Shown: positions 26,401 through 39,761, numbered from the stretch's first letter. The stretch: DNA of 64,000 nucleotides from Polynucleobacter sphagniphilus (GCF_001953355.1 NZ_MPIY01000017.1:186001-250000); one strand, 5' to 3'. Numbers and translations: made by a program. Notes: a model not told the origin generated them from the sequence alone.

Positions 26401-27582
26401 GATGCCTTCATGCGTTTAGAAAAACTGTTAGTTGGCAAAGTTGCTAACGGCGGACCTAAGAAATTAGCTAAAGGCACTAAGATCGACAAGGCTTATCTTG
26501 ATGACTTAGACAAGTATCATTGGTTTGATGTCCGTCCGGCCGATGATGAAGTTGCCTCACAAGTTGAAGCGATTAAATCCTCGATCGAAGCAAAACGTAA
26601 ACAGTTTGATGAAGCTTTTGAAGAGAAGCGTACTAAGCTGACTCAGGGTGATGATTTGCAACCTGGTGTTACGAAAATGGTTAAGGTTTACTTGGCTGTT
26701 AAGCGTCGCTTGCAGCCTGGTGACAAGATGGCTGGCCGTCACGGTAACAAGGGTGTGGTTTCTAAAATCGCTCCGGCAGAAGACATGCCATTTATGGCTG
26801 ACGGACGCCCTGTTGACATCGTCTTAAACCCATTGGGTGTTCCTTCCCGTATGAACGTTGGTCAGATCTTGGAAACCCACTTAGGTTGGGCTGCACAAGG
26901 TATTGGTAAGCGTATCGATGAGATGGTTCGTGAGCAGGCTAAACAAGCTGAGCTTCGCAAGTTTATGAAGCAGCTTTACAACGAAACTGGTCGTCAAGAA
27001 GATATCGACAACTTTACCGATGAGCAAATCACTGTTTTGGCTGAAAATTTGCGCCAAGGCTTGCCGTTTGCTACGCCGGTATTTGATGGTGCTACAGAAG
27101 CAGAAATCGGTCGTATGCTCGAGTTGGCCTATCCAGAAGATGTAGCTCAATCTTTGAAGATGACCCCATCACGTCAACAAATGATTCTGTGTGACGGCCG
27201 TACTGGTGATCAATTCGAGCGTCCAGTCACTGTTGGCGTAATGCACGTCTTGAAACTCCACCATTTGGTCGACGATAAGATGCATGCACGTTCAACCGGA
27301 CCTTACTCGTTGGTAACGCAACAGCCATTGGGTGGTAAAGCCCAGTTTGGTGGTCAGCGCTTTGGTGAGATGGAAGTTTGGGCCCTCGAAGCATACGGTG
27401 CTTCATATGTCTTGCAGGAAATGCTGACAGTGAAGTCCGATGACGTCGCAGGCCGTACCAAGGTTTACGAAAACATCGTCAAGGGCGAGCACACGATTGA
27501 TGCTGGCATGCCCGAATCCTTCAACGTGTTGGTAAAAGAAATCCGCTCGTTGGGTATTGACATTGACATGGAGCGCAACTGA
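23482..27582 (+). CDS. rpoB: DNA-directed RNA polymerase subunit beta
   Basis: [18 protein letters not shown] start at 23482; rpoB motifs [25 protein letters not shown]. Confidence 0.99.
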   Translation: MNYSFTERKRVRKSFAKRVNNHQVPYLIATQLESYAKFLQADKPAMSRLNEGLQAAFTSAFPIVSNNGYARMEYVSYQLSQPPFDVKECQQRGYTFHSALRAKVRLIIYDREAPTKVKEVKESEVYMGEIPLMTDNGSFVINGTERVIVSQLHRSPGVFFEHDKGKTHSSGKLLFSARIIPYRGSWLDFEFDPKDILYFRVDRRRKMPVTILLKAIGLNNEQILANFFNFDHFALTANGASMEFVPERLRGQLANFDVLDKNGVVVIQKDKRINAKHIRELEAAKTKNIVVPDDYLIGRVVARNIIDPDSGEILAYANDEITEELLATLRDAGIKQLETIYTNDLDSGAYISQTLRTDETADQMAARIAIYRMMRPGEPPTEDAVEALFQRLFYNEDSYDLSRVGRMKVNSRLNRAEMEGPMVLSNEDILDTIKSLVDLRNGKGEVDDIDHLGNRRVRCVGELAENQFRAGLSRVERAVKERLGQAETENLMPHDLINSKPISSAIREFFGSSQLSQFMDQTNPLSEITHKRRISALGPGGLTRERAGFEVRDVHPTHYGRVCPIETPEGPNIGLINSLALFARLNEHGFLETPYRKVSNSKVSDEVVYLSAIEEAKYVIAQANASIDKSGKLSDELVSARQAGETMMVSPERIDFIDVAPSQIVSAAASLVPFLEHDDANRALMGANMQRQAVPCLRPDKPLVGTGLERIVAVDSGTVVLATRGGIVDYVDANRVVIRVNDDETAAGEVGVDIYNLIKYTRSNQNTNINQRPIVQVGDRVARGDVVADGASTDLGELALGQNMTVAFMPWNGYNFEDSILISEKVVADDRYTSIHIEELSVVARDTKLGSEEITRDISNLAESQLSRLDESGIVYIGAEVEAGDVLVGKVTPKGETTLTPEEKLLRAIFGEKASDVKDTSLRVPSGMIGTVIDVQVFTREGIERDARAQSIIQEELQRYRLDLNDQLRIVEGDAFMRLEKLLVGKVANGGPKKLAKGTKIDKAYLDDLDKYHWFDVRPADDEVASQVEAIKSSIEAKRKQFDEAFEEKRTKLTQGDDLQPGVTKMVKVYLAVKRRLQPGDKMAGRHGNKGVVSKIAPAEDMPFMADGRPVDIVLNPLGVPSRMNVGQILETHLGWAAQGIGKRIDEMVREQAKQAELRKFMKQLYNETGRQEDIDNFTDEQITVLAENLRQGLPFATPVFDGATEAEIGRMLELAYPEDVAQSLKMTPSRQQMILCDGRTGDQFERPVTVGVMHVLKLHHLVDDKMHARSTGPYSLVTQQPLGGKAQFGGQRFGEMEVWALEAYGASYVLQEMLTVKSDDVAGRTKVYENIVKGEHTIDAGMPESFNVLVKEIRSLGIDIDMERN

Positions 27583-27583
27583 T

Positions 27584-30500
27584 ATGAAAGCATTGCTCGA
27601 TTTATTTAAGCAAACGCAGGGTGATGAGCAGTTTGATGTCATCAAGATTGGCCTCGCATCCCCTGAGAAAATTCGCTCATGGTCTTTTGGTGAAGTTCGC
27701 AAACCAGAAACCATCAACTATCGGACATTTAAGCCCGAGCGTGATGGTTTGTTTTGCGCCAAAATTTTTGGACCAACCAAAGACTACGAGTGCTTATGCG
27801 GTAAGTACAAGCGCTTAAAGTTCCGTGGCGTAATCTGCGAAAAGTGCGGCGTTGAAGTTACTCTCGCTAAAGTGCGTCGTGAGCGTATGGGCCACATTGA
27901 GTTGGCAGCCCCTGTTGCACACATCTGGTTCTTGAAGTCCTTGCCATCCCGTTTGGGTATGGTTCTCGATATGACCTTGCGGGATATCGAGCGCGTTCTC
28001 TACTTTGAAGCATATGTAGTAGTTGATCCTGGCATGACCCCTGAAGGCGCTATGAAGCGTGGTCAGATTATGTCTGAGGACGAGTACTATGCCAAGACTG
28101 AAGAGTTTGGTGAGGGTGCTTTCACTGCCATTATGGGTGCCGAGGGCATTCGTGATCTCTTGCGTTCGATTGATATCGATCGTGAAGTGGAAACTATTCG
28201 TGCTGATTTAAAAGCAACTGGTAGCGATGCCAAGATCAAGAAATATGCCAAGCGCTTAAAAGTGCTCGAGGCATTCCAGACCTCAGGTATCAAGCCTGAC
28301 TGGATGATCATGGAAGTGTTGCCAGTATTGCCACCTGAGTTGCGCCCATTGGTGCCATTGGATGGCGGTCGATTTGCTACTTCTGATTTGAACGACCTCT
28401 ATCGTCGTGTGATTAACCGTAACAATCGTCTTAAACGTTTGTTAGAGTTGCGCGCTCCAGAGATCATCGTTCGCAATGAAAAACGGATGTTGCAAGAAGC
28501 GGTTGACTCATTGCTCGACAACGGTCGTCGCGGCAAGGCTATGACTGGTGCTAACAAGCGTCCTCTCAAGTCATTGGCTGAGATGATTAAAGGTAAGAGC
28601 GGTCGTTTCCGTCAAAACTTGTTGGGTAAACGTGTTGACTACTCTGGTCGTTCAGTCATCGTAGTTGGTCCTACACTGAAATTGCATCAGTGCGGTTTAC
28701 CAAAATTGATGGCCTTAGAATTGTTCAAGCCATTTATTTTCAACAAGCTTGAGACTTTAGGAATTGCAACCACAATTAAGGCTGCGAAGAAGGAAGTTGA
28801 GAGTCAGACGCCAATCGTTTGGGACATTCTCGAAGAAGTAATTCGTGAGCATCCAATCATGTTGAACCGTGCGCCGACATTGCACCGCCTCGGTATTCAG
28901 GCTTTTGAGCCAATGCTGATTGAAGGTAAGGCAATCCAATTACATCCATTAGTCTGCGCGGCATTTAACGCTGACTTTGACGGTGACCAAATGGCGGTTC
29001 ACGTTCCTTTGTCGCTCGAGGCGCAAATGGAAGCGCGTACATTGATGTTGGCTTCGAACAATGTATTGTTCCCAGCGAACGGCGAACCATCTATCGTTCC
29101 TTCACAGGACGTAGTGTTGGGTCTGTATTACGCTACTCGTGACAAGATCAACGGTAAAGGCGAAGGCATGGTCTTTGCTAATATCACTGAAGTAGTACGT
29201 GCATACGAAGCAGGTCAGGTTGAATTAGCCTCTCGCGTTGCTGTGCGTATTACCGAGTTTGAGATTGTGGATAAAAAAGCAGAGGGCGATGCCCGTTTTG
29301 CTGAAAAAACCAAGATCTATCAAACTTCAGTGGGCCGTGCCATCTTGTCAGAAATTCTGCCTAAAGGTATGTCTTTCGAGGAAATTAATAAGCCCCTGAA
29401 GAAAAAAGAAATCTCACGTTTGATTAACACTTCATTCCGCAAGTGTGGTCTGCGTGAAACAGTTATTTTTGCTGACCGCCTATTGCAGTCTGGTTTCCGT
29501 TTGGCGACGAATGCCGGTATTTCAGTGGCGATCGACGATATGCTGATTCCTACTTCTAAAGAGCGCATCATCACTGAAGCATCTACCAAGGTTAAAGAGT
29601 ATGACAAGCAGTTCATGTCAGGTCTCGTAACCAATCAAGAGCGTTACAACAACGTGGTTGATATTTGGGGTGCCGCAGGCGACCAAGTTGGTAAGGCGAT
29701 GATGGATGAGTTGTCACATGTTGACGTGCTCGATCGTAACGGTAAGACTGTGCGTCAAGAATCTTTCAACTCCATCTACATGATGGCAGACTCTGGTGCG
29801 CGTGGATCTGCTGCGCAGATTCGTCAGTTGGCAGGTATGCGTGGTTTGATGGCCAAGCCTGATGGCTCCATCATTGAAACCCCAATTACTGCGAACTTCC
29901 GTGAAGGTTTGAACGTGTTGCAGTATTTCATCTCAACCCACGGTGCTCGTAAGGGTCTGGCTGATACAGCGTTAAAGACAGCGAACTCTGGTTACTTGAC
30001 ACGTCGTTTGTGCGATGTAACTCAAGACCTCGTAGTTATTGAAGAAGATTGCGGTGCAACTTCTGGCGTAACAATGAAAGCCTTGGTTGAAGGTGGCGAA
30101 ATTATCGAAGCATTGCGCGATCGTATTTTGGGTCGTGTATGTATCGGCGACATCGTTCACCCTGATACACAAGAAGTTATTGTGCCTAACGATACCTTGC
30201 TCGACGAAGATCATGTTGATCAAATCGTTGCATTGGGTATCGACGAAGTGAAGGTTCGCACCGTATTGTCTTGCTTAACTCGCTTTGGCTTGTGCGCTAA
30301 GTGTTATGGACGTGACCTCGGTCGCGGTGGTTTGGTCAACGTTGGTGAGGCGGTTGGTGTTATCGCTGCTCAGTCCATCGGTGAGCCAGGTACACAGTTG
30401 ACGATGCGTACTTTCCACATCGGTGGTGCAGCGTCACGTGCCTTGGTTGCAAGTAATATTGAAGCCAAATCAAATGGTTCCTTGAAGTTCTCCGGCACGA

Positions 30501-31846
30501 TGCGTGTTGTGAAGAACGCCAAGGGTGAGCAGATCGTGATTTCACGCTCTGGTGAAGCCTTGATCGTTGATGACAATGGCCGCGAGCGCGAGCGTCATAA
30601 AGTGCCATATGGTGCAACTCTCTTGTTAAAAGAAGATGCAGCGGTAAAGGCTGGCGCAAGCTTGGCGACATGGGATCCATTAACTCGCCCAATTATTTCT
30701 GAGTACGCTGGTATCGCTCGCTTTGATAACGTCGAAGAAGGCGTAACCGTTGCTAAACAGGTTGACGAAGTAACTGGCCTCTCCACCTTGGTGGTGATTG
30801 ACGGTAAGCGTCGTTCTGCTGCAAGCAAAGGCGTTCGCCCAATGATCAACTTGGTTGATGAAAAGGGTGGAGAAGTGATGATTGCGGGCACTGATCATCC
30901 AGTAAACATTGGCTTGCAGGTTGGGGCTTTGATTACGGTTAAAGATGGTCAGAAGGTTGAAGTTGGTGAAGTATTGGCGCGTATTCCGATCGAATCACAG
31001 AAGACTCGTGACATCACCGGTGGATTACCACGCGTTGCTGAATTGTTCGAAGCGCGTTCACCAAAAGATGCTGCCGTATTGGCAAAAGTAACCGGAACCG
31101 TTTCCTTCGGTAAAGAAACCAAAGGTAAACAACGTTTGGTTATTACTGATATGGACGGTGAAGCAAATGAATTCTTGATTCCTAAAGAGAAGCAAGTTCT
31201 TGTTCACGACGGTCAAGTTGTGAATAAGGGCGAGATGATTGTGGAAGGTCCTGCCGATCCACATGACATCTTGACTCTCAAAGGCATCGAAGAGTTGGCA
31301 ATTTACATCGTTGACGAAGTGCAAGACGTGTATCGTCTCCAGGGTGTGAAGATCAATGACAAGCACATTGAAGTGATCGTGCGTCAGATGTTGCGTCGTG
31401 TTCAGGTAACTGATCCAGGCGATACATCCTTCATTACCGGTGAGCAAGTCGAGCGTTCAAAGCTGTACGACGCAAACGATGCTGTGATTGCCCAAGGTAA
31501 ACATCCAGCACAGTTTGAGAACGTGTTGCTTGGTATTACTAAAGCATCCTTGTCGACAGACAGCTTCATTTCAGCGGCTTCTTTCCAAGAAACCACTCGT
31601 GTATTGACCGAAGCAGCAATTATGGGCAAAACCGATACACTCCGTGGCCTCAAGGAAAACGTCATTATTGGTCGCTTGATCCCTGCTGGTACTGGCTTGT
31701 CTTATCGCCGTGCGCGCAAGGTCAGAGAGCAATTTGAGCGTGATCGCGCGCAGATGATTGCCGCCGAAGAAGAAGCAATGGCTGATATGCCTGTAGAAGT
31801 AGAGGCTGAAGTGATTGCTCCTGCTGGAGAGGCTGATCCAAGCTAA
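27584..31846 (+). CDS. rpoC: DNA-directed RNA polymerase subunit beta'
   Basis: [10 protein letters not shown] start at 27584; [12 protein letters not shown] catalytic motif. Confidence 0.99.
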   Translation: MKALLDLFKQTQGDEQFDVIKIGLASPEKIRSWSFGEVRKPETINYRTFKPERDGLFCAKIFGPTKDYECLCGKYKRLKFRGVICEKCGVEVTLAKVRRERMGHIELAAPVAHIWFLKSLPSRLGMVLDMTLRDIERVLYFEAYVVVDPGMTPEGAMKRGQIMSEDEYYAKTEEFGEGAFTAIMGAEGIRDLLRSIDIDREVETIRADLKATGSDAKIKKYAKRLKVLEAFQTSGIKPDWMIMEVLPVLPPELRPLVPLDGGRFATSDLNDLYRRVINRNNRLKRLLELRAPEIIVRNEKRMLQEAVDSLLDNGRRGKAMTGANKRPLKSLAEMIKGKSGRFRQNLLGKRVDYSGRSVIVVGPTLKLHQCGLPKLMALELFKPFIFNKLETLGIATTIKAAKKEVESQTPIVWDILEEVIREHPIMLNRAPTLHRLGIQAFEPMLIEGKAIQLHPLVCAAFNADFDGDQMAVHVPLSLEAQMEARTLMLASNNVLFPANGEPSIVPSQDVVLGLYYATRDKINGKGEGMVFANITEVVRAYEAGQVELASRVAVRITEFEIVDKKAEGDARFAEKTKIYQTSVGRAILSEILPKGMSFEEINKPLKKKEISRLINTSFRKCGLRETVIFADRLLQSGFRLATNAGISVAIDDMLIPTSKERIITEASTKVKEYDKQFMSGLVTNQERYNNVVDIWGAAGDQVGKAMMDELSHVDVLDRNGKTVRQESFNSIYMMADSGARGSAAQIRQLAGMRGLMAKPDGSIIETPITANFREGLNVLQYFISTHGARKGLADTALKTANSGYLTRRLCDVTQDLVVIEEDCGATSGVTMKALVEGGEIIEALRDRILGRVCIGDIVHPDTQEVIVPNDTLLDEDHVDQIVALGIDEVKVRTVLSCLTRFGLCAKCYGRDLGRGGLVNVGEAVGVIAAQSIGEPGTQLTMRTFHIGGAASRALVASNIEAKSNGSLKFSGTMRVVKNAKGEQIVISRSGEALIVDDNGRERERHKVPYGATLLLKEDAAVKAGASLATWDPLTRPIISEYAGIARFDNVEEGVTVAKQVDEVTGLSTLVVIDGKRRSAASKGVRPMINLVDEKGGEVMIAGTDHPVNIGLQVGALITVKDGQKVEVGEVLARIPIESQKTRDITGGLPRVAELFEARSPKDAAVLAKVTGTVSFGKETKGKQRLVITDMDGEANEFLIPKEKQVLVHDGQVVNKGEMIVEGPADPHDILTLKGIEELAIYIVDEVQDVYRLQGVKINDKHIEVIVRQMLRRVQVTDPGDTSFITGEQVERSKLYDANDAVIAQGKHPAQFENVLLGITKASLSTDSFISAASFQETTRVLTEAAIMGKTDTLRGLKENVIIGRLIPAGTGLSYRRARKVREQFERDRAQMIAAEEEAMADMPVEVEAEVIAPAGEADPS

Positions 31847-31856
31847 TTTGGTAATT

Positions 31857-31880
31857 CTGGCCTGAAATGGCCAGCTTTTT
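31857..31880 (+). terminator. Putative intrinsic terminator after rpoC
   Basis: CTGGCC-TGAAAT-GGCCAG followed by CTTTTTC. Confidence 0.7.
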
Positions 31881-32023
31881 CCTCATTTGGTTGACGGAAA
31901 GAGCTGGTCAGGCTAGAATGCTGAGTTCTACTGATTCAGAAGAGGGTCTTTTTGACCTAGAAATTCTCTAAGTCATTGATTTTCTTTAAGAAAGCAACAA
32001 AGAAGTACTAACCGAGCTATTTT

Positions 32024-32404
32024 ATGCCAACAATTAATCAATTATTACGCAAGCCAAGAAGTCGGCTGATCGTTAAAAGTAAGAGCCCTGCGCTGCAAAA
32101 CAGCCCGCAGCGCCGTGGTGTATGTACCCGTGTATATACAACAACTCCTAAAAAGCCAAACTCTGCGTTACGTAAAGTAGCCAAAGTTCGCTTAACCAAT
32201 GGTTTTGAAGTCATTTCATACATTGGTGGCGAAGGCCATAACCTCCAGGAACACTCAGTTGTCTTGATCCGTGGTGGTCGTGTAAAGGATTTGCCGGGTG
32301 TTCGTTACCACATCGTTCGTGGCTCACTTGACTTGCAGGGTGTTAAAGACCGTAAGCAGTCACGTTCCAAGTACGGTGCTAAACGCGCCAAGAAAGCTGC
32401 TTAA
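32024..32404 (+). CDS. rpsL: 30S ribosomal protein S12
   Basis: [29 protein letters not shown]. Confidence 0.99.
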   Translation: MPTINQLLRKPRSRLIVKSKSPALQNSPQRRGVCTRVYTTTPKKPNSALRKVAKVRLTNGFEVISYIGGEGHNLQEHSVVLIRGGRVKDLPGVRYHIVRGSLDLQGVKDRKQSRSKYGAKRAKKAA

Positions 32405-32557
32405 TAGTAGCTTGATGTTTTTGCAGTAAGTCATTGTTTGTCGGACTTAAAAGACAAGTAAGTGGTTGTTCCGTCTAAGAAATTTTTTCTTAGATAGTAG
32501 GGCAACTAGAGTGGGTGATCCATGTGGACCACCCCCAACTGAACTGAAGGAGTAGCT

Positions 32558-33028
32558 ATGCCACGTCGTCGTGAAGTTCCCAAACGGGAAATCCTGCCTG
32601 ATCCTAAATTTGGCAATGTAGAAGTAGCAAAATTCATGAACGTCCTCATGTTGGACGGCAAGAAATCGGTTGCAGAGCGCATCGTTTACGGTGCCTTTGA
32701 TCACATCGAGAAAAAAGCAAATAAAGAGCCGCTCGAAGTTTTTTCAACTGCCATGGGTAATGTAAAGCCAATGGTTGAGGTAAAGAGTCGTCGCGTTGGT
32801 GGTGCTAACTATCAAGTTCCTGTTGAGGTACGCCCATCACGTCGTTCTGCTTTGGCAATGCGCTGGTTGCGCGAAGCCGCTAAAAAGCGTGGCGAAAAAT
32901 CTATGGCCCAACGTTTGGCTAACGAATTATTAGAAGCTGCTGAAGGTCGTGGCGGCGCAATGAAGAAGCGTGAAGAAGTTCACCGTATGGCTGACGCTAA
33001 TAAAGCGTTCTCACATTTCCGCTTTTAA
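32558..33028 (+). CDS. rpsG: 30S ribosomal protein S7
   Basis: [20 protein letters not shown]. Confidence 0.99.
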   Translation: MPRRREVPKREILPDPKFGNVEVAKFMNVLMLDGKKSVAERIVYGAFDHIEKKANKEPLEVFSTAMGNVKPMVEVKSRRVGGANYQVPVEVRPSRRSALAMRWLREAAKKRGEKSMAQRLANELLEAAEGRGGAMKKREEVHRMADANKAFSHFRF

Positions 33029-33062
33029 TTGTTAATCGAATAGTAAAGAAAAGGCACCAACA

Positions 33063-35165
33063 GTGGCACGTAAAACCCCCATCGACAAATACCGCAATAT
33101 CGGTATTTCTGCGCATATTGACGCAGGTAAAACAACAACTACAGAACGCGTTTTGTTCTACACCGGTGTAAATCATAAGATTGGTGAAGTACATGATGGC
33201 GCAGCTACCATGGACTGGATGGAGCAAGAGCAAGAGCGTGGTATCACCATTACTTCTGCTGCTACTACTACGTTCTGGAAGGGAATGGCAGGCAATTTCC
33301 CTGAGCATCGCATCAATATTATTGATACCCCGGGACACGTAGACTTCACCATTGAAGTTGAGCGTTCAATGCGTGTTCTTGATGGTGCATGCATGGTTTA
33401 CTGTGCTGTGGGTGGTGTTCAGCCACAATCAGAAACAGTATGGCGTCAGGCAAATAAGTACCAAGTTCCTCGTTTGGCTTTTGTAAACAAGATGGATCGC
33501 ACAGGCGCGAACTTCTTCAAGGTCTATGACCAAATGAAGCTGCGCCTTAAAGCAAACCCAATCTTGATTCAAATTCCAATCGGCGCAGAAGAAAACTTCA
33601 AAGGCGTTATCGACTTGGTAAAAATGAAGGCCATCATTTGGGATGAGGCTTCACAAGGTACTAAGTTCACTTATGAAGAGATCCCTGCTGAATTGCAAGA
33701 GTCTGCTCAAGAGTGGCGCGAGAAGATGGTTGAAGCGGCTGCTGAAAGTTCAGAAGAGTTGATGGAGAAGTATCTCGGCGGCGAAGAGTTGACTGAGGAA
33801 GAAATCAAGACTGCATTGCGTCAACGTACTATTGCCAATGAAATTGTTCCAATGTTGTGTGGAACTGCGTTCAAAAATAAAGGCGTTCAGGCGATGTTGG
33901 ATGCAGTAGTTGAATTGCTGCCTTCCCCATTAGATGTTCCGCCGGTCCCTTGTGAATTGGAAGACGGTACACCAACAACCCGCGAAGCTTCTGATAATGC
34001 CAAGTTCTCTGCTTTGGCATTTAAGATCATGACGGACCCATTTGTTGGTCAGCTGATCTTCTTCCGTGTTTACTCCGGTGTGATGAAGTCAGGCGACACA
34101 ATCTACAACCCTATCAAGGGCAAGAAAGAGCGTGTTGGTCGTTTGTTGCAAATGCATGCAAACCAACGTGAAGAAATTAAAGAAGTTTACGCAGGTGACA
34201 TCGCTGCAGCCGTTGGTCTGAAAGATGCAACTACTGGTGAAACTTTATGTGATCCAGATAGCATTGTTATTTTGGAGCGCATGGTATTCCCAGAGCCTGT
34301 GATCTCGCAAGCGGTTGAACCTAAGACAAAAGCTGACCAAGAAAAAATGGGTCTTGCCTTGAATCGTTTGGCACAAGAAGATCCTTCTTTCCGCGTGAAG
34401 ACTGATGAAGAATCAGGCCAAACCATTATTTCCGGTATGGGCGAACTTCACTTGGAAATTTTGGTTGACCGCATGAAACGTGAGTTTGGCGTAGAGGCAA
34501 CTGTTGGTAAGCCGCAAGTTGCATACCGCGAAACCATTCGTAAAGTTTGTGAAGAAATCGAAGGTAAGTTTGTTAAGCAGTCTGGTGGACGTGGACAATA
34601 TGGTCACGTGGTATTGAAGTTAGAGCCACAAGAGCCAGGCAAAGGTTTTGAGTTCGTTGACGCTATTAAAGGTGGTGTAGTTCCTCGTGAATACATTCCT
34701 GCGGTAGAAAAGGGAATTATCGAAACATTGAATTCTGGTATTTTGGCTGGCTATCCAGTTGTTGATATCAAGGCAACATTGTTCTTCGGTTCATACCATG
34801 ACGTTGACTCCAACGAAAACGCATTTAAGATGGCGGGTTCTATGGCATTCAAGGATGGTATGCGTAGAGCATCTCCAGTATTGCTTGAGCCAATGATGGC
34901 CGTTGAAGTTGAAACACCAGAAGATTTCATGGGTAACGTAATGGGTGACCTCTCATCCCGTCGCGGTATTTTGCAAGGTATGGATGACATTCCAGGCGGC
35001 GGTAAGATTGTTCGCGCTGAAGTGCCATTGGCAGAGATGTTTGGTTATTCAACTGGCTTGCGCTCGTTGACCCAAGGTCGCGCTACCTACACCATGGAAT
35101 TTAAGCATTATTCCGAAGCACCTAAGAACGTTGCTGAAGCAGTTATGGCTGCTAAAGCGAAGTAA
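33063..35165 (+). CDS. fusA: Elongation factor G
   Basis: [27 protein letters not shown] start; 700 aa. Confidence 0.99.
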   Translation: MARKTPIDKYRNIGISAHIDAGKTTTTERVLFYTGVNHKIGEVHDGAATMDWMEQEQERGITITSAATTTFWKGMAGNFPEHRINIIDTPGHVDFTIEVERSMRVLDGACMVYCAVGGVQPQSETVWRQANKYQVPRLAFVNKMDRTGANFFKVYDQMKLRLKANPILIQIPIGAEENFKGVIDLVKMKAIIWDEASQGTKFTYEEIPAELQESAQEWREKMVEAAAESSEELMEKYLGGEELTEEEIKTALRQRTIANEIVPMLCGTAFKNKGVQAMLDAVVELLPSPLDVPPVPCELEDGTPTTREASDNAKFSALAFKIMTDPFVGQLIFFRVYSGVMKSGDTIYNPIKGKKERVGRLLQMHANQREEIKEVYAGDIAAAVGLKDATTGETLCDPDSIVILERMVFPEPVISQAVEPKTKADQEKMGLALNRLAQEDPSFRVKTDEESGQTIISGMGELHLEILVDRMKREFGVEATVGKPQVAYRETIRKVCEEIEGKFVKQSGGRGQYGHVVLKLEPQEPGKGFEFVDAIKGGVVPREYIPAVEKGIIETLNSGILAGYPVVDIKATLFFGSYHDVDSNENAFKMAGSMAFKDGMRRASPVLLEPMMAVEVETPEDFMGNVMGDLSSRRGILQGMDDIPGGGKIVRAEVPLAEMFGYSTGLRSLTQGRATYTMEFKHYSEAPKNVAEAVMAAKAK

Positions 35166-35200
35166 TTTATCCACATTATTTTGAATATTGACTAGCTAAG

Positions 35201-36409
35201 AAGGCAGACAAAAAAATGGCAAAAGAAAAGTTTGAGCGGACAAAACCGCACGTAAACGTTGGCACTATTGGTCACGTTGACCACGGTAAAACCACATTGA
35301 CAGCAGCAATTGCAACCGTGCTCTCCAAAGCATTCGGTGGCGAAGCAAAAGCATATGATCAGATCGATGCTGCTCCAGAAGAAAAAGCACGTGGTATTAC
35401 GATTAATACAGCACACGTTGAGTACGAGACAGCAAACCGTCACTATGCTCACGTTGATTGCCCAGGACATGCTGACTACGTTAAGAACATGATTACCGGT
35501 GCTGCCCAGATGGACGGCGCTATTTTGGTTTGCTCTGCTGCTGACGGCCCAATGCCACAAACACGTGAGCACATCCTCTTGGCTCGCCAAGTGGGCGTTC
35601 CATACATCGTGGTGTTCTTGAACAAGTGCGACATGGTTGATGACGCTGAATTGTTAGAACTCGTAGAAATGGAAGTTCGTGAACTTCTTTCTAAGTACGA
35701 CTTCCCAGGCGATGACACTCCAATCGTTCAAGGTTCTGCTAAGTTAGCCCTTGAAGGCGACGAAGGCCCATTGGGTAAAGAAGCCATCATGAAATTGGCT
35801 GAAGCTTTAGATACCTATATCCCAACTCCAGAGCGCGCTGTTGACGGTGCCTTCTTGATGCCTGTAGAAGATGTGTTCTCTATCTCTGGTCGCGGTACTG
35901 TAGTGACTGGTCGTATCGAGCGCGGTATTGTTAAAGTTGGTGAAGAGATTGAAATCGTTGGTATTAAGCCAACTCTCAAAACCACTTGTACTGGCGTTGA
36001 AATGTTCCGCAAATTGCTCGACCAAGGTCAAGCAGGCGATAACGTTGGTATCTTGTTACGCGGCACAAAACGTGAAGAAGTTGAGCGTGGCCAAGTATTG
36101 GCTAAGCCAGGTTCTATCACTCCACATACTCACTTTACAGCCGAGGTTTACATCTTGGGTAAAGATGAAGGTGGTCGTCATACTCCATTCTTTAACAACT
36201 ATCGTCCACAGTTCTACTTCCGTACAACGGACGTGACTGGTTCAATCGAGTTGCCAAAAGACAAAGAAATGGTGATGCCTGGTGATAACGTCACAATTAC
36301 CGTAAAACTCATCGCTCCTATCGCGATGGAAGAAGGTTTACGTTTTGCAATCCGTGAAGGTGGCCGTACTGTTGGCGCCGGTGTGGTTGCTAAGATTTTG
36401 GCTTAATTA
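35201..36409 (+). repeat. Long direct repeat (tuf copy 2 plus short flanks), paired with 18383-19591
   Basis: See copy 1; offset exactly 16818 bp. Confidence 0.9.
35216..36406 (+). CDS. tuf: Elongation factor Tu (copy 2)
   Basis: 396 aa identical in the ORF track to copy at 18398-19588. Confidence 0.99.
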   Translation: MAKEKFERTKPHVNVGTIGHVDHGKTTLTAAIATVLSKAFGGEAKAYDQIDAAPEEKARGITINTAHVEYETANRHYAHVDCPGHADYVKNMITGAAQMDGAILVCSAADGPMPQTREHILLARQVGVPYIVVFLNKCDMVDDAELLELVEMEVRELLSKYDFPGDDTPIVQGSAKLALEGDEGPLGKEAIMKLAEALDTYIPTPERAVDGAFLMPVEDVFSISGRGTVVTGRIERGIVKVGEEIEIVGIKPTLKTTCTGVEMFRKLLDQGQAGDNVGILLRGTKREEVERGQVLAKPGSITPHTHFTAEVYILGKDEGGRHTPFFNNYRPQFYFRTTDVTGSIELPKDKEMVMPGDNVTITVKLIAPIAMEEGLRFAIREGGRTVGAGVVAKILA

Positions 36410-36439
36410 GTAGTAAAAAATATTTAGCGGTTTGCTAAC

Positions 36440-36468
36440 CGGTGACATCAGTGCTGCTGATGTCACCG
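36440..36468 (+). promoter_or_regulatory. Perfect hairpin between tuf and rpsJ
   Basis: C-GGTGACATCAG-TGCTG-CTGATGTCACC-G, 12 bp stem, no U-tract. Confidence 0.6.
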
Positions 36469-36519
36469 TGCTCTTTAGATTGATAACGTGGCAGCACCAC
36501 AACGCTCTTTGGAATTAAT

Positions 36520-36831
36520 ATGCAAAACCAAAAAATTCGTATTCGTCTTAAAGCATTTGATTACCGTTTGATCGACCAGTCGGCTGCTGAAATCGTTGAT
36601 ACAGCTAAGCGTACTGGTGCCGTTGTTAAGGGACCAGTTCCTTTGCCAACGCGTATTGAGCGTTTTGATATTTTGCGTTCACCACACGTAAACAAAACAT
36701 CACGTGATCAATTAGAGATTCGCACCCATCTGCGTTTAATGGATATTGTTGATCCCACAGAGAAAACAGTGGATGCTTTGATGAAATTAGACCTGCCTGC
36801 AGGTGTAGACGTCGAAATTAAGTTGCAGTAA
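36520..36831 (+). CDS. rpsJ: 30S ribosomal protein S10
   Basis: [34 protein letters not shown]. Confidence 0.99.
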   Translation: MQNQKIRIRLKAFDYRLIDQSAAEIVDTAKRTGAVVKGPVPLPTRIERFDILRSPHVNKTSRDQLEIRTHLRLMDIVDPTEKTVDALMKLDLPAGVDVEIKLQ

Positions 36832-37029
36832 TTCAGTATTTTCAGTCTTTGCTCTTGCCAAGACTGGATTTTCGGGATAGAATCTAAGGCTTCGCTCATT
36901 TAATTGGGCGAAATTGTTGATTTTATTAGCATTAAAAACGTTATAACTTATTGATTTAGAAGTACTTTTACTTGTAAATCACTTAAATTAAATTTTGCCG
37001 ACCAATCGAAGTCGGCGTGGAGCATGAAT

Positions 37030-37686
37030 ATGAGCTTAGGCTTAATCGGTCGCAAGATCGGCATGACCCGTCTATTTACGGACGAAGGGGAAGCAATTCC
37101 TGTCACTGTAATTGACGTGAGCGACAACCGAGTTGCTCAAATCAAGACCCAGGAAACTGATGGCTATAACGCTATCCAGTTGGCCCATGGGACACGTAGA
37201 GCTACACGCGTTACCAAATCTATGGCTGGACACTTTGCAAAAGCAGGTGTGATGGCTGGTAATGCACTCAACGAATTTCAATTAGATGCAGCAAAAATTG
37301 CAGAAATGACAGCGGGTCAAGTTATTCCTGCTGAAGCTGCATTTGCTGCTGGCCAAAAAGTGGATGTGCAGGGTGTAACGATTGGTAAAGGCTATGCCGG
37401 TACTATCAAGCGCCATCACTTCGCTTCTGGTCGTGCTTCCCACGGTAACTCACGTTCACATAACGTGCCAGGTTCCATCGGTATGGCACAAGATCCAGGC
37501 CGTGTATTCCCAGGTAAGCGCATGACCGGCCACCTTGGTGATGAAACACGTACTGTACAAAATTTAGTCATCGCACGCATTGATGCAGAACGCAATCTCA
37601 TCATGGTTAAAGGCGCTATTCCAGGCGCCCCAGGCGGTAAAGTAATTGTTACTCCAGCGGTGAAGACACCGTTGAAGAAGAAATAA
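37030..37686 (+). CDS. rplC: 50S ribosomal protein L3
   Basis: [16 protein letters not shown]; alternative start at 37024. Confidence 0.98.
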   Translation: MSLGLIGRKIGMTRLFTDEGEAIPVTVIDVSDNRVAQIKTQETDGYNAIQLAHGTRRATRVTKSMAGHFAKAGVMAGNALNEFQLDAAKIAEMTAGQVIPAEAAFAAGQKVDVQGVTIGKGYAGTIKRHHFASGRASHGNSRSHNVPGSIGMAQDPGRVFPGKRMTGHLGDETRTVQNLVIARIDAERNLIMVKGAIPGAPGGKVIVTPAVKTPLKKK

Positions 37687-37697
37687 GGAGAGCGAAT

Positions 37698-38318
37698 ATG
37701 GAACTTAAGCTTCTCCAGGATAACGGTACTTTAGGCGCAGGTGTTCAAGCCTCTCCAGAAGTATTCGAACGCGAATATAACGAAGCATTGGTACACCAAG
37801 TAGTTGTAGCTTACCAAGCAAATGCACGTAGCGGTAACCGCGCACAAAAAGACCGTGAGCAAGTTAAGCACACAACCAAGAAACCTTGGCGTCAAAAAGG
37901 TACTGGTCGTGCACGTGCTGGTATGAGCTCATCCCCACTGTGGCGTGGAGGTGGTCGTATATTCCCGAATTCTCCAGAAGAGAATTTCAGCCAAAAAGTA
38001 AACAAGAAAATGTACCGCGCTGGTATGAGATCTATTTTGTCTCAGTTAGCCCGTGAAGGTCGTTTGAATGTGGTTGATCAATTTAATCTTGATGCTCCAA
38101 AGACCAAAGTTTTAGCTGACAAAGTAAAAGCGATGGGATTGGACTCTGTATTGATTATTGTTGATCAAGTTAGCGAGAATTTGTACTTGGCATCACGTAA
38201 CTTGCATAAAGTTGCTGTATGTGAGCCACAGCACGCCGATCCATTAGCTTTGGTTCAATACAAAAAAGTATTGGTAAGCAAATCAGCGATTGCAAAAATT
38301 GAGGAGTTGCTTAAATGA
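37698..38318 (+). CDS. rplD: 50S ribosomal protein L4
   Basis: [25 protein letters not shown]. Confidence 0.98.
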   Translation: MELKLLQDNGTLGAGVQASPEVFEREYNEALVHQVVVAYQANARSGNRAQKDREQVKHTTKKPWRQKGTGRARAGMSSSPLWRGGGRIFPNSPEENFSQKVNKKMYRAGMRSILSQLAREGRLNVVDQFNLDAPKTKVLADKVKAMGLDSVLIIVDQVSENLYLASRNLHKVAVCEPQHADPLALVQYKKVLVSKSAIAKIEELLK

Positions 38319-38629
38319 GCCAAGTCCGTAAAAACGATCACAGCTTGATGAAGGTTCTGCTTGGACCAGTGATCTCTGAAAAAGCCACTATGGTTGCAGA
38401 GAAGAACGAACAAGTGGTATTCCAAGTTACTCGCGACGCTAACAAAAGCGATGTGAAACAAGCGGTCGAATTGCTCTTTAAAGTGCAAGTTGACTCAGTC
38501 CAAATCGTCAATCAAAAGGGTAAGCCTAAGCGCTATGGCCGTTTTGAGGGTCGTCGCGATCACACTAAGAAGGCCTACGTAAGCTTGAAGCCAGGTCAAG
38601 AAATTAACTTTGAAGCGGAGGCGAATTAA
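38315..38629 (+). CDS. rplW: 50S ribosomal protein L23
   Basis: [24 protein letters not shown]; overlaps rplD stop (ATGA). Confidence 0.98.
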   Translation: MSQVRKNDHSLMKVLLGPVISEKATMVAEKNEQVVFQVTRDANKSDVKQAVELLFKVQVDSVQIVNQKGKPKRYGRFEGRRDHTKKAYVSLKPGQEINFEAEAN

Positions 38630-38631
38630 TC

Positions 38632-39462
38632 ATGCCTTTGATGAAGACAAAACCGACCTCACCAGGTCGTCGTTCAATGGTCAAGGTGGTAAATCCAGAC
38701 CTGCATAAAGGTAAACCTTTTGCAGCTCTGTTAGAGCCACAGTTCCAAAAAGCGGGTCGTAATAATAATGGCCACATCACCACTCGTCACAAGGGTGGTG
38801 GTCATAAGCATCACTATCGCGTTGTTGATTTCAAACGCAACGACAAAGATGGTATTCCAGCAAAAGTTGAACGCTTGGAATACGATCCAAACCGCAGTGC
38901 AAATATTGCTTTGATCGTGTTTGCTGATGGTGAGCGCCGCTATATTCTTGCTGCTAAGGGCATGACTGTTGGTCAGGCTTTGATGAGTGGCGCAGAAGCT
39001 CCAATCAAATCCGGAAACAATTTACCAATTCGTAATATCCCAGTTGGTAGCACGATTCACTGTGTTGAAATGTTGCCAGGTAAAGGTGCACAAATTGCAC
39101 GTTCAGCTGGTGGTTCGGCAGTATTGCTAGCACGTGAAGGTGTTTACGCACAGGTTCGTTTGCGCTCTGGTGAAGTGCGTCGTATTTTGATCGACTGCCG
39201 CGCAACCATTGGTGAAGTTGGCAATGAAGAGCATAGCTTGCGTGTTATTGGTAAAGCTGGTGCAAACCGCTGGCGTGGTATTCGCCCAACCGTTCGCGGT
39301 GTGGCAATGAACCCAGTAGATCACCCACATGGTGGTGGTGAAGGTAAGACTGGCGAAGGCCGTGTTCCTGTATCTCCATGGGGCACTCCAACCAAAGGTT
39401 ATCGTACACGTCGTAACAAGCGTACAACATCAATGATCGTTCAACGTCGTAACAAGCGTTAA
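38632..39462 (+). CDS. rplB: 50S ribosomal protein L2
   Basis: [19 protein letters not shown]. Confidence 0.99.
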   Translation: MPLMKTKPTSPGRRSMVKVVNPDLHKGKPFAALLEPQFQKAGRNNNGHITTRHKGGGHKHHYRVVDFKRNDKDGIPAKVERLEYDPNRSANIALIVFADGERRYILAAKGMTVGQALMSGAEAPIKSGNNLPIRNIPVGSTIHCVEMLPGKGAQIARSAGGSAVLLAREGVYAQVRLRSGEVRRILIDCRATIGEVGNEEHSLRVIGKAGANRWRGIRPTVRGVAMNPVDHPHGGGEGKTGEGRVPVSPWGTPTKGYRTRRNKRTTSMIVQRRNKR

Positions 39463-39482
39463 GCGATTAAGGAAAAATAGAT

Positions 39483-39761
39483 ATGACACGTTCAGCTAAA
39501 AAAGGTCCTTTTTGCGACGCCAGCTTAGTAAAAAAAGTTGAAGTAGCACAGGCCAACAAAGACAAAAAGCCGATTAAAACTTGGTCACGCCGTTCAACAA
39601 TTCTTCCAGACTTTATTGGTCTGACAATTGCTGTTCATAACGGTCGTCAGCACGTTCCGGTTTATGTATCAGAAAACATGGTGGGTCATAAGTTAGGCGA
39701 ATTTGCCTTGACCCGTACTTTCAAAGGTCACGCTGCTGACAAGAAAGTAACGAAGAAGTAA
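39483..39761 (+). CDS. rpsS: 30S ribosomal protein S19
   Basis: [19 protein letters not shown]. Confidence 0.99.
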   Translation: MTRSAKKGPFCDASLVKKVEVAQANKDKKPIKTWSRRSTILPDFIGLTIAVHNGRQHVPVYVSENMVGHKLGEFALTRTFKGHAADKKVTKK

